Assembly (NCBI RefSeq): GCF_900111325.1
Contig: NZ_FOGW01000008.1
Location: 62,001-126,000, forward strand
Origin: Lachnobacterium bovis
GTDB taxonomy: Bacteria; Bacillota; Clostridia; Lachnospirales; Lachnospiraceae
Reading direction: 5' to 3'
DNA length: 64,000 nucleotides
The notes beneath the pieces are model-generated. The model saw nothing but the letters and a program-made list of their open reading frames with translations, was not told where the DNA came from and searched no databases. A program made the translations under genes and the position numbers. Positions 55,698 to 64,000 of the stretch are shown here, piece after piece. The stretch's first letter is position 1. Each line of letters opens with the position of its first letter.

Positions 55698-57350
55698 ATG
55701 GAAAAAAAGAAAGTTTGGGTAGTAGGACATAAACATCCGGATTCAGATTCAATTTGTTCTGCTATTTCTTATGCACATTTAAAAAATGCAATCAACAAAA
55801 ATGAAGAAGTTGAATTTGAAGCTAGAAGAGCTGGTGATGTTAATCCAGAAACAGCATATGTTTTAGAAAGATTTGGCATTGAAGCTCCTGAATTAGTGTT
55901 AGATGCAGGCTCACAGGTTAAGGATATTAAAATCCGTAAAACAGAAGGTGTAAGTAGCCATATTTCAATCAGAAAAGCTTGGGATATGATGAAAGATCAA
56001 AATGTTGCTACATTACCAGTTGTTAATACAAGAAATAAACTTGAAGGCTTAATTGTTACTGGCGATATCGCAGAGTCATACATGGATGTATACGATAATG
56101 AAACATTAGCTATCGCTAGAACACAATACAAAAATATTATTGAAACATTAGCTGGTAAATTATTAATTGGTAACGAACATGGATACTTTGTTAAAGGTAA
56201 AGTTGTTATCGGAACAGCTACAGCAGAAGTATTAAAAGATAAGATTGAATCTGATGATTTAGTTATTTTAAGTGATAGAGAAGATTCTCAACTTCTTGCA
56301 ATCGAAGAAAATTGTAGCTGTATCGTTGTAAGTAATGGTTTTGGCGCAAGCGAGAAGGTTTTAGAAGCTGCAAAAGAAAAAGAAGTTGTTATCATTAGCA
56401 CACCTTATGATACATTTACAGCTGCTCGTTTAATTAACCAGAGTATGCCTATTAAATTTTTCATGGCAAGAGAGAATTTTACAACATTTACATTAGATGA
56501 TTTATTATCTGACGTTAAAAAGACAATGTCAGAGGTTAGACATAGAGATTTCCCTGTTGTAGATGATGACATGAACTATATTGGTATGATTTCAAGACGT
56601 AATTTATTAAGCTTCGATAAAAAACAGATTATCTTAGTTGACCATAATGAAAAATCTCAGGCATTAGATAATATTGATGATGCAGAAGTTGTTGAAATTA
56701 TCGATCATCATAAAATTGGTGATTTACAGACACTTGCACCAGTTTATTTTAGAAACCAACCATTAGGATGTACAGGTACTATTGTATATCAGATGTACAA
56801 AGAAAATGGTGTTGAAATTGAACCAAAAATTGCTGGCTTGTTATGTTCTGCAATTATTTCAGATACTCTTATGTTCCGCTCACCTACATGTACACCAGTT
56901 GATAAAATGGCAGGAGAAGAATTAGCCAAGATAGCAGGAGTAGAAGTAGAAGAATTAGCTATTAAGATGTTTGAAGCAGGAAGTAATTTCGCTGAGAAAA
57001 CAGTTGAAGAAATTTTAAATCAAGATTTCAAAATCTTCCATGCTGGCGATATTGCATTTGGTGTAGATCAAGTAAGTGCTATGGGTAAAAAACAATTAGA
57101 TGAAGTTAAAGCTCGTTTAATTCCAGCTCTTGATGACATGATTGCCGAAAAGAAAATCGATATGATATTTGTTATGTTAACAGATATTTTAACAGAATCT
57201 ACAGATTTAATCTGTGGTGGAGAAGGTGCAAGAGAAATTGCTAGTAAAGCATATCCAAATGCTACAGGCGATGATAGTTTATGGTTAGAGGGTGTTGTAT
57301 CTAGAAAGAAACAACTTATTCCTTCATTCATGGCATCTATTGACGCATAA
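55698..57350 (+). CDS. ppaC: Manganese-dependent inorganic pyrophosphatase with CBS and DRTGG domains
   Basis: This family II pyrophosphatase has 550 residues. The DHH domain starts with VVGHKHPDSDSI and continues after an insert with DHNEKSQA and IDHHKIGD. The insert (about 70-305) holds a CBS domain, a DRTGG domain and a second CBS domain; in Clostridium perfringens the same layout binds AMP/ADP and diadenosine polyphosphates. A DHHA2 domain follows, with the SRKKQLIP-type motif near the end. ATG 55698 follows AGGAG by nine bases; the 35-residue upstream extension is hydrophobic AT-rich noise. Confidence 0.95.
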   Translation: MEKKKVWVVGHKHPDSDSICSAISYAHLKNAINKNEEVEFEARRAGDVNPETAYVLERFGIEAPELVLDAGSQVKDIKIRKTEGVSSHISIRKAWDMMKDQNVATLPVVNTRNKLEGLIVTGDIAESYMDVYDNETLAIARTQYKNIIETLAGKLLIGNEHGYFVKGKVVIGTATAEVLKDKIESDDLVILSDREDSQLLAIEENCSCIVVSNGFGASEKVLEAAKEKEVVIISTPYDTFTAARLINQSMPIKFFMARENFTTFTLDDLLSDVKKTMSEVRHRDFPVVDDDMNYIGMISRRNLLSFDKKQIILVDHNEKSQALDNIDDAEVVEIIDHHKIGDLQTLAPVYFRNQPLGCTGTIVYQMYKENGVEIEPKIAGLLCSAIISDTLMFRSPTCTPVDKMAGEELAKIAGVEVEELAIKMFEAGSNFAEKTVEEILNQDFKIFHAGDIAFGVDQVSAMGKKQLDEVKARLIPALDDMIAEKKIDMIFVMLTDILTESTDLICGGEGAREIASKAYPNATGDDSLWLEGVVSRKKQLIPSFMASIDA

Positions 57351-57453
57351 GAAAAAAACGTGTAGAATATAATGGTATTTCGTTGAAATTTAAGGTGATT
57401 TTCTAAAGCGTTACCTTATATGAAGACTTAATATAAAGACCACAATTATTATA

Positions 57454-57479
57454 AAAGGAGCTACATATGTAGCTCCTTT
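57454..57479. terminator. Bidirectional terminator between ppaC and the AraC gene
   Basis: A perfect 26-base palindrome, AAAGGAGCTACAT with ATGTAGCTCCTTT, lies between two convergent genes. On the + strand an A/T-rich run with six T follows; on the - strand the tail is weaker. Confidence 0.85.
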
Positions 57480-57501
57480 AAATTTTTTGTAATTAAATAT
57501 G

Positions 57502-58344
57502 TTAAGACTCTTTAAAAGCATTTGTTGGTGTGGTTCCGAATGTCTTTTTATAAGCTCGTGAGAACGTAGAGTAATTTTTAAAACCACTTTCATAGCAGGC
57601 GGCAGTTATGGGCATTCCATGAAGTATAAAATCTTTTGCAAGAAGAAGTCTTTTATTTGTAATGTAGTTTCCAATAGTGTACCCGGTTTCTTCTTTGAAA
57701 ATATGCATTAAATAATAGCGACTTAAGAAAAAAGTTTTTGCAAGAGAATCAATGGAAATCTCATCTGTCAAATTATTATTTACATAATTAATTATTTCAA
57801 CAATTTTTTGATTAGGAGATGAATTCTTAATATATTCAATTCCATCGTTAATTGATAATCTATTAAGCTGTATCATAAATTCTAGAAATAAAATGTTATG
57901 ATACAAATCATTAGCATATGCATCTGTATTAAAAGAGGCCTCAAGTTCTTTAGTAATACTGCCAAGTTTACTGTTTGAAAAAGAATGTACACGTAGGACG
58001 TGAGATTTGTTACTAGAGGCTTTTTTAAAACAAAGACTTAAGTCATTATTTTTTTCACTATAACTATCTAAATAGTCCTTTGAAATATATATAATTATGC
58101 GCTCATAAGTTGAATTGTCATTAATAATTGGTTTATGAACTTCGCCAGAATTTACAAAAACAATATCATTAGGTTGAAGCTCATAGGAACGTCCCTCAAT
58201 TGAGTAGGTGACATTACCGCTTAAGAAAATTAATATTTTATGAAAATCATGATAGTGATATTCAATATCATGTTTTTTTTGGTCTTTTAAGTGAAATATT
58301 TTAAAGTTTGATTTTAAATAACCTGTTCGATTATATGAATTCAT
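57502..58344 (-). CDS. AraC family transcriptional regulator
   Basis: This 280-residue regulator has an N-terminal cupin domain (about 20-100, with HYHDFHKI and LQPNDIVFVNSGEVH) and a C-terminal pair of helix-turn-helix motifs (about 185-278, with SIDSLAKTFFLSRYYLMHIFK and SGFKNYSTFSRAYKKTFG). Such proteins usually sense a sugar or related small molecule. No sugar gene is nearby; the divergent neighbour is dapF. It is likely to act at the repeat at 58383-58411. AGGGAGG precedes the start. Confidence 0.92.
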   Translation of the reverse strand: MNSYNRTGYLKSNFKIFHLKDQKKHDIEYHYHDFHKILIFLSGNVTYSIEGRSYELQPNDIVFVNSGEVHKPIINDNSTYERIIIYISKDYLDSYSEKNNDLSLCFKKASSNKSHVLRVHSFSNSKLGSITKELEASFNTDAYANDLYHNILFLEFMIQLNRLSINDGIEYIKNSSPNQKIVEIINYVNNNLTDEISIDSLAKTFFLSRYYLMHIFKEETGYTIGNYITNKRLLLAKDFILHGMPITAACYESGFKNYSTFSRAYKKTFGTTPTNAFKES

Positions 58345-58382
58345 GATTATAAACCTCCCTGTAGCTATATGTTACACTTAAA

Positions 58383-58411
58383 AAGCACAATTTGCAATAT
58401 ATAAAGCACAT
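58383..58411. promoter_or_regulatory. Direct repeat in the AraC/dapF divergent region
   Basis: AAAGCACA occurs at 58383-58390 and at 58404-58411, exactly 21 bases apart, or two helical turns. Each is followed by a TTTG-containing stretch. Direct repeats with this phasing are typical of AraC-family operators. The regulator assignment is inferred. Confidence 0.5.
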
Positions 58412-58506
58412 TATTTGTTTTTAATAAAAATTGTGTTATATATCATATACTATGGAATGTAGATAGAGTTTATTAAGCTGAGAAGGAAGGAATAGGTGAT
58501 TTTAAA

Positions 58507-59334
58507 ATGAAATTTACAAAAATGCATGGTTGTGGAAATGATTATGTGTATGTTAACTTATTCGAAGAAAAAATAGATGATTTCGCAAAAATGTCAATTA
58601 AAGTTAGTGACAGACATTTTGGGATTGGTTCAGACGGATTAATTACAATTGGACCATCAGATTGTGCTGATTTTAGAATGCGTATTTTTAATGCAGATGG
58701 ATCAGAGGCCGAAATGTGTGGAAATGGTGTCAGATGCGTTGGAAAATACGTGTACGATCATAAATTGACAGATAAAGAAGAAGTTGATGTTGAGACAGGA
58801 GCAGGAATCAAACATTTAGTACTTAATGTTAAAGATGGTAAAGTTGAAACAGTTCGTGTTGATATGGGAGAACCTATTTTCTCAGCTAAAGATATACCAG
58901 TTGCATTAGATTTGGATAAAGTAGTTGATTATCCAGTGACAATTGGTGATAGAGAATGGAAAATGACTTGTGTTTCAATGGGAAATCCACACGCAGTTGT
59001 ATTTGTTGATGATGTAAAGAATTTTGAAATTGAAAAATATGGACCAATTTTCGAAAATAATGCTCTTTTTCCTAAGAGAACAAATACAGAGTTTGTAGAA
59101 ATTATAAGCGATAGCGAAGTTTCTATGAGAGTATGGGAAAGAGGTTCAGCTGAAACATTTGCATGTGGAACAGGAACTTGCGCGTGTGTAATGGCTTGTA
59201 TTTTGAATAATTACACAAAGGATAAAGTGTTAGTCCATTTATTAGGCGGTGATTTAGTGATTGAATATGATAGAGAATCGAATCACGTATTTATGACTGG
59301 CCCAGCGACAGAAGTTTTTAACGGAAATATATAG
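58507..59334 (+). CDS. dapF: Diaminopimelate epimerase
   Basis: This 275-residue enzyme converts LL- to meso-diaminopimelate. Both catalytic cysteines are present: C71 in EMCGNGVRC and C220 in FACGTGTCA. MHGCGNDYVY at the start is typical. It is followed by murE and dapA, so the unit serves lysine and peptidoglycan synthesis. A 30-base gap precedes murE. Confidence 0.97.
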   Translation: MKFTKMHGCGNDYVYVNLFEEKIDDFAKMSIKVSDRHFGIGSDGLITIGPSDCADFRMRIFNADGSEAEMCGNGVRCVGKYVYDHKLTDKEEVDVETGAGIKHLVLNVKDGKVETVRVDMGEPIFSAKDIPVALDLDKVVDYPVTIGDREWKMTCVSMGNPHAVVFVDDVKNFEIEKYGPIFENNALFPKRTNTEFVEIISDSEVSMRVWERGSAETFACGTGTCACVMACILNNYTKDKVLVHLLGGDLVIEYDRESNHVFMTGPATEVFNGNI

Positions 59335-59370
59335 TTTGACTTAAAGATTAATTAAAAAAGAGGTTTGAAG

Positions 59371-60843
59371 ATGACAATTAAACAATTAGTAGAAAAATTA
59401 GATTATACTTTAGTACAAGGTGATGTAGATAAAGAAATCACAACACTTGTATATGATTCAAGAAAAGTTGAAGAAGGTTCAGTGTTTGTATGTATTTCTG
59501 GAACTGTAAGAGATGCACATGAATTTATTCCAGACGTCGTACAAAAAGGCGCAGCATGTGTTGTTGTTGAAAAAGACGTAGAAGTAGATGAAAATGTTAC
59601 AGTAATTAAAGTTGAGAATTCAAGAAAAGCATTAGCTTATATGTCTGCGGCATACTTTGGTTATCCTTCAAAAGAAATTAAAACTATTGGTATTACAGGA
59701 ACTAAAGGCAAGACAACGACTACATACATGGTAAAATCAATTCTTGAATCTGCAGGTATTAAAACAGGTTTAATTGGTACAATAGAGACTATCATTGGAG
59801 ATAAAAAAATTCCATCAGCTAATACTACTCCAGAATCATTTGTTGTTCAGAAATATTTTAGAGAAATGGTTGATGCTGGTTTAGATGCAGTTGTTATGGA
59901 AGTATCTTCACAGGCTTTAAAATTAAGTCGTGTAGAAGGATTTGTGTTTGATATAGGTGTATTTACTAACTTAGAACCAGATCATATTGGAACAAATGAA
60001 CACAAAGATTTCGATGAATATACATATTGTAAGAGTTTATTATTTAGACAGTGTAAAAAAGGAATCTTTAACGGAGACAGTGAACATGTAGAAGAAATTT
60101 TAAAAGGTCACACATGTGATGTTTTAAAATTTGGTTACAATGATACAAATGATTTAGTTGCTAAAAATGTTGAATTAAAAAAAGCACATGGTGAATTAGG
60201 TGTTAAATATCATGTTTCAGGTGAATGTGATTTTGATGTAGAAGTAAATGTTCCAGGATCATTTAGTGTTTACAATTCATTAACTGCAATTGCAATTTGC
60301 AATTACTTTGAAATTAAACCAGAAATCATTCAAAAAGCTTTAAAAGATGTTACTGTTAAAGGAAGAATTGAAATCGTACCTGTAACAAAAAGATATACAT
60401 TAATGATTGATTATGCACATAATGCAATGTCATTAGAAAGTCTTCTTAAAGCACTTAAAAAATATGAACCACAAAGATTAGTATGTTTGTTTGGTTGCGG
60501 TGGAAATCGTGCTAAAGCAAGACGTTTTGAAATGGGTGAGGTTTCATCTAAGCTTGCTGATTTAACAGTAATTACTTCGGATAATCCAAGAGATGAAGAA
60601 CCAATGGACATTATTTCTGATATTTTAACAGGTGTTAAAAAAGCTGATGGCGAATATGTTACAATTCCAGATAGAAAAGAAGCTATTAAATATTGTATGG
60701 AAAATGCACAAGATGGCGATATCGTGGTTTTAGCAGGAAAAGGTCATGAGGATTACCAAGAGATTAAAGGTGTTAAACACCATATGGATGAGAGAGAACT
60801 TATTGCAGAAATTATTAAAGAAACCCCAAATTTGAATTTATAA
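59371..60843 (+). CDS. murE: UDP-MurNAc-tripeptide ligase, meso-DAP adding
   Basis: This cytoplasmic ligase adds the third peptide residue of peptidoglycan. The 490-residue product has the P-loop GITGTKGKTTTTYM, the central motif EVSSQALKLSR, and the DNPR motif in SDNPRDEEP that marks meso-diaminopimelate-specific MurE. The genes dapF and dapA beside it support this. ATG 59371 lies seven bases after AAGAGG; the TTG at 59365 is too close. Its stop is 19 bases before the dapA start. Confidence 0.95.
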   Translation: MTIKQLVEKLDYTLVQGDVDKEITTLVYDSRKVEEGSVFVCISGTVRDAHEFIPDVVQKGAACVVVEKDVEVDENVTVIKVENSRKALAYMSAAYFGYPSKEIKTIGITGTKGKTTTTYMVKSILESAGIKTGLIGTIETIIGDKKIPSANTTPESFVVQKYFREMVDAGLDAVVMEVSSQALKLSRVEGFVFDIGVFTNLEPDHIGTNEHKDFDEYTYCKSLLFRQCKKGIFNGDSEHVEEILKGHTCDVLKFGYNDTNDLVAKNVELKKAHGELGVKYHVSGECDFDVEVNVPGSFSVYNSLTAIAICNYFEIKPEIIQKALKDVTVKGRIEIVPVTKRYTLMIDYAHNAMSLESLLKALKKYEPQRLVCLFGCGGNRAKARRFEMGEVSSKLADLTVITSDNPRDEEPMDIISDILTGVKKADGEYVTIPDRKEAIKYCMENAQDGDIVVLAGKGHEDYQEIKGVKHHMDERELIAEIIKETPNLNL

Positions 60844-60862
60844 GATGGCAAGGAGAAATATT

Positions 60863-61747
60863 ATGTCAATTTTTAAAGGTGCAGGAGTTGCATTATTAAC
60901 TCCATTTAATGATGATAAAACAATTAATTTTGAAGAGTTAGGAAAAATTATAGAAGATCAAATCGCTGGAGGCACAGATGCACTCATTGTTTGTGGAACA
61001 ACTGGTGAACCAGCAACAATGTCTTATGAAGAAAGACAGCAGGTTATTGAGTTTGCAGTAAAAAAAGTAAATAAGAGAATTCCTGTAATTGCAGGTACAG
61101 GTGCTAATTCAACTAATACAGCTATTAAATTATCTAAACAGGCTAAAGAAGTTGGAGCTGATGCAATATTAGTTGTTACACCATTTTATAATAAATGTAC
61201 TCAATCAGGTTTATATGAACATTATAAAGCTATTGCAACAGCTGTTGATTTACCAATCATTATGTATAATGTTCCATCAAGAACAGGATGTAATATTTTA
61301 CCAGATACAGCAATTGCCTTAGCTAAAGAATTTGAAAATATAGTTGCAATAAAAGAAGCAAGTGGAGACATTTCTCAAATTGCTGATTTGGCTGCTAAAA
61401 ATGATGGTGTGCTTGATATTTATTCAGGAAACGATGATCAGGTTATTCCAATCCTTTCGCTAGGTGGAATTGGAGTTATTTCTGTATTATCAAATGTTGC
61501 GCCAAAAGATACACATGATATGGTTATGAGCTATCTAGAAGGTAATACAAAGAAGGCATTATCATTACAGCTTAAATATTTAAATGTAATCCACGCTTTA
61601 TTTAGTGAAGTTAATCCAATTCCAGTAAAATGGGCTGCAAACATAATGGGATACAATGCAGGAGGATTGAGATTACCACTTACAGAATTAGAAGAATCAC
61701 ATAAAAAAGAATTAGAGCTTGCAATGAAGAATGCATGTATTATATAA
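60863..61747 (+). CDS. dapA: 4-hydroxy-tetrahydrodipicolinate synthase
   Basis: This enzyme condenses pyruvate with aspartate semialdehyde, the first step towards diaminopimelate and lysine. The 294-residue product has the Schiff-base lysine K164 in IKEASGD and the YNVPSRTG motif. It starts SIFKGAGVALLTPF. ATG 60863 follows AAGGAG by seven bases; ATG 60845 lies upstream of that site. It is the last gene of dapF-murE-dapA. Confidence 0.96.
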   Translation: MSIFKGAGVALLTPFNDDKTINFEELGKIIEDQIAGGTDALIVCGTTGEPATMSYEERQQVIEFAVKKVNKRIPVIAGTGANSTNTAIKLSKQAKEVGADAILVVTPFYNKCTQSGLYEHYKAIATAVDLPIIMYNVPSRTGCNILPDTAIALAKEFENIVAIKEASGDISQIADLAAKNDGVLDIYSGNDDQVIPILSLGGIGVISVLSNVAPKDTHDMVMSYLEGNTKKALSLQLKYLNVIHALFSEVNPIPVKWAANIMGYNAGGLRLPLTELEESHKKELELAMKNACII

Positions 61748-61761
61748 TTCTTTAAGACATT

Positions 61762-61794
61762 ATACTCCGGCTTTTATTAGTCGGGGTATTTTGT
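61762..61794 (+). terminator. Terminator after dapA
   Basis: ATACTCCGGCT (61762-61772) pairs with AGTCGGGGTAT (61779-61789), with two G-U pairs. The T tract that follows is short. Confidence 0.75.
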
Positions 61795-61828
61795 AGTTTA
61801 TAAAGAAAGGATTAAAATCAATAAGTTT

Positions 61829-62455
61829 ATGGGAAAAGAAGTATGGAAAGCTGGTAATATGTTAAATCCAGTACCAGCTGTAATGGTTAGTGTGGCTGAT
61901 AAAGAAGGAAATGCCAATATTTTAACAGTTGCTTGGGCAGGTACAATTTGCACTAATCCACCAATGTTATCTATTTCAGTACGTCCAGAACGTTACTCAT
62001 ATCACATGATAAAAGAGACAAATGAATTTGTAGTTAACCTTACAACAAAAGATTTAGTAAAAGAAACTGATTTTTGTGGTGTAAAAAGTGGTAAAGATGT
62101 CGATAAATTTAAAGAACTAGGTTTGACTAAGAGTAAAATGGAACATGTATCGGCTCCAGGTATTGCAGAAAGTCCAGTAAACATAGAGTGTAAAGTAAGA
62201 AAAGTTGAAGAGCTAGGAAGTCATCATATGTTTATAGCGGACGTTGTTGGTGTAGTGGTTGACGATAAATATTTTGATGAAACAAACAGATTCCATATCA
62301 ATGACACAAATTTAATCATGTATTCACATGGTGAGTATTTTGCATTAGGTGAGAAATTAGGAAAGTTTGGATACAGTATTAAAAAAAATAAAAAAGCTGT
62401 GAGTAAAAAAAATAAGAAAAGTAAAAATAATAAAATTAATAAGACCAAAAAGTAA
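61829..62455 (+). CDS. Flavin reductase family protein
   Basis: This 208-residue protein is of the flavin reductase-like, FMN-binding split-barrel family. The motif NILTVAWAGTICTNPPMLSISV, with an internal Cys, and RPERYSY are typical. The last 30 residues are a Lys/Asn-rich tail not needed for the fold. The substrate is unknown. The ribosome-binding site is weak: AAGAAAGGA lies about 17 bases from the ATG, so expression may be low or the start may differ. Confidence 0.88.
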   Translation: MGKEVWKAGNMLNPVPAVMVSVADKEGNANILTVAWAGTICTNPPMLSISVRPERYSYHMIKETNEFVVNLTTKDLVKETDFCGVKSGKDVDKFKELGLTKSKMEHVSAPGIAESPVNIECKVRKVEELGSHHMFIADVVGVVVDDKYFDETNRFHINDTNLIMYSHGEYFALGEKLGKFGYSIKKNKKAVSKKNKKSKNNKINKTKK

Positions 62456-62456
62456 A

Positions 62457-62516
62457 ATAAAAATCTTATATTGTATTAAAGAACTCTCGAAAGAGAGGAC
62501 TTTAACAATATAAGAT
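62457..62516 (-). terminator. Terminator of the DUF4364 gene
   Basis: A long inverted repeat: TCTTATATTGT (62464-62474) pairs with ACAATATAAGA (62505-62515), and CTCTC with GAGAG around GAAA inside. The T tract is on the minus strand, so it terminates the DUF4364 gene. Confidence 0.8.
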
Positions 62517-62542
62517 AAATAAAAATTATAATTTTCTAATAG

Positions 62543-63058
62543 TTATTGAATCAAATTATCCATTAAATATTCGTAAATATCAGTATTTTTGTTTTTCCAA
62601 TTTGTACAAACAGCATTAGCTTGTGCTTGAGAAGGAACAACTAAGGTAATATCTACTACCGCTTGATTATTAGAGTATACTTGTAAGTGTGCAGCATATT
62701 TTTGATTGTCGGTTTTATAATAATTAGCTCTAATAGAATTATCTTTCTTTAAATCGAATTTATTTTTTTCGAAATATTTTAGAATATCTTGCTCAACAGC
62801 TTCAGATATTTTATCTTTAAAATATCCTAAAGTTTCTCTACCAAAATCATTGATAGAGTATAAAGTATTAGAATGTGTTCGGGTGCCAAAAATTAATCCA
62901 GCTTTTTCAAGGTCTTGAATTATTTCCTGAACGTTAAAATAATTAGTATAATCAGCATCCAAGAAGAAATTAGTTATCTGCGAGTTAGATAGGGGAAAGT
63001 CTATTTTTTCTAACATATCTAGGATGATGAGCTTGTATAATGTATTTGGTTCAGCCAT
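62543..63058 (-). CDS. DUF4364 family protein
   Basis: This 171-residue protein is of the DUF4364 family. The N-terminal 75 residues look like a winged helix (LPLSNSQITNFF-like repeats of helix and turn, then YSINDFGRETL), followed by a C-terminal alpha/beta domain. A DNA-binding or nucleic-acid role is possible but not shown. GGAGG precedes the ATG. It is divergent from rho. Confidence 0.85.
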   Translation of the reverse strand: MAEPNTLYKLIILDMLEKIDFPLSNSQITNFFLDADYTNYFNVQEIIQDLEKAGLIFGTRTHSNTLYSINDFGRETLGYFKDKISEAVEQDILKYFEKNKFDLKKDNSIRANYYKTDNQKYAAHLQVYSNNQAVVDITLVVPSQAQANAVCTNWKNKNTDIYEYLMDNLIQ

Positions 63059-63439
63059 AATACCTCCAAAATAATATATGTATATATTAATAATTACTTT
63101 TTAAATGTAATAATTATTTTTAAAATAGTATTGAAAAGTAATAAAAAATCTGTTACACTACTTCTAGAAATATAGTAACACGATTGAAAATGTAAATCAA
63201 GTGATATGGTTTCAATTTTAAAGATGTTAACTCTTTTCAGAGTCAAGTCAGTTCAGACAAATTCCCAAACATTTTTTTTAGATAATACAACTAGAACGTT
63301 TGGAATAACAAGTATTTAGGCTATAGGAATGCTAGTTTATTGATGGTTGCTAGTAATTATAAATAATTAGTACTGTAACGTAAATCGTTAATATAAAAAA
63401 GTAAAAAAAACAATGTTCAATGAAAAATAGGAGAAGATA
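63059..63439 (+). other. Non-coding region between DUF4364 and rho
   Basis: No gene is seen in these 381 bases. TGTTAC (63151-63156) and GTAACA (63175-63180) can form a small inverted repeat. The last part is the rho leader, ending in AGGAGAA at 63429-63435. The length and AT-rich, unstructured character would suit Rho autoregulation. Confidence 0.5.
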
Positions 63440-64000
63440 ATGCGCGAGAAGTATGAAACTTTGTCTCTTTCTAGCTTGAAAGAGATTGCAAAAGCAAGAA
63501 AAATTAGAGGTTTTTCAACATTAAAGAAGGGAGAATTGATTGAAAGATTAGTAGAAGAAGATGCAAAGAGTAGCACTTCTAATCAGAATAATAAAGAAAC
63601 GAGAAATATGTCTTCATATTCTTCATATTCTAATCAAACTAATGATATTCGATCAAGTTATTCTGCTTCAAACAATTACAATAAGGAGTATAAGACAGAC
63701 AACTATCGAAATGATAATTACAGAGAATTAAATTCAAGAAATGATTATCGCAAAAATGATAGAACAGTAGAAATCAATTATTCGGATAATGGATCAAATG
63801 GTTATTCACGCGATAATAATGGTGGATATCAAAATAGATATGCATCATATAAGAACAATATTGATGAGAGAAGATTCTCAGATGATAATCAGTATGAGGT
63901 TAAAAAGAATAATGATAGAATGACACAATATAGAAATTCAAGAAATAATGATTATTCAGATAATCGTAAATATGCTAAGAATTCGCATCCAGATGACATT
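63440..64000 (+). CDS. rho: Transcription termination factor Rho, 5' part, with Asn-rich region
   Basis: Only the first 187 codons are in the window; the frame stays open at the edge. Residues about 8-38 form a Rho N-terminal (Rho_N) domain, LSLSSLKEIAKARKIRGFSTLKK type. Residues 44-187 are low in hydrophobics and rich in Asn, Asp, Arg, Ser and Tyr, without regular structure. Rho of Clostridium species often carries such an insert, and C. botulinum Rho has been reported to form prion-like aggregates. The RNA-binding and ATPase domains lie beyond the window. The start follows AGGAGAA. Confidence 0.85.
   Translation, partial: MREKYETLSLSSLKEIAKARKIRGFSTLKKGELIERLVEEDAKSSTSNQNNKETRNMSSYSSYSNQTNDIRSSYSASNNYNKEYKTDNYRNDNYRELNSRNDYRKNDRTVEINYSDNGSNGYSRDNNGGYQNRYASYKNNIDERRFSDDNQYEVKKNNDRMTQYRNSRNNDYSDNRKYAKNSHPDDI

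Overview
The window is AT-rich, densely coding DNA that suggests a non-spore-forming member of the Lachnospiraceae (Clostridia). The basis is the gene order comEA/comEC/holA/rpsT/lepA/hemW/hrcA-grpE-dnaK-dnaJ/prmA/rsmE, the run ireB-ruvX-DUF1292, a DUF4364 gene beside rho, and a DUF5717/DUF5716 pair that I know mainly from Lachnospiraceae. The genus cannot be fixed from the sequence. No rRNA, tRNA, CRISPR array, phage or insertion sequence was seen. Several genes have a correct start downstream of the longest open frame; those starts were moved using ribosome-binding sites and family N-termini.

Layout. 1-7.5 kb: comEA, a two-component system with a GerMN lipoprotein, comEC (with an Asn-rich insertion) and holA. 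7.5-21.7 kb: rpsT, lepA, hemW, the CIRCE-controlled hrcA-grpE-dnaK-dnaJ stress operon, a coiled-coil J-domain protein, prmA, rsmE, and a cysteine desulfurase/thiI pair for tRNA thiolation. 22-29 kb: an HPr-like protein lacking the phosphorylatable His, mtaB, ireB-ruvX-DUF1292, RNase J, an MltG-like fragment, and trmR plus a U32 protein (wobble-uridine hydroxylation and methylation), ending in 14 tandem copies of an 8-bp motif. 29-39.7 kb: a CtpE-like P-type ATPase, then a separately promoted four-gene cluster: DUF5717, DUF5716 (an Hsp70/actin-like protein with a degenerate nucleotide site), a TPR protein and a membrane coiled-coil protein. 39.7-46.7 kb: a MATE exporter, a HAD phosphatase, an SLC1-type symporter, aroC (minus strand), tgt and yajC. 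47-54 kb: leuB, ilvD, ilvB, serC, serA (branched-chain amino acids and serine). 54-64 kb: an MscS channel, a cold-shock gene interrupted by an in-frame TAA, a CBS-containing pyrophosphatase, an AraC-type regulator, dapF-murE-dapA, a flavin reductase, DUF4364, and the 5' part of rho with a long Asn-rich region.

Most of the window is housekeeping. The best candidate for an undescribed system is 31.6-39.7 kb: a large TPR-like scaffold, a pseudo-Hsp70, a small TPR adaptor and a membrane coiled-coil protein under one good promoter. Other points worth a second look are the interrupted csp gene, the octamer tandem array, the His-less HPr, the Asn-rich regions in ComEC and Rho, and the direct adjacency of rpsT and lepA, where gpr and spoIIP sit in Bacillus.
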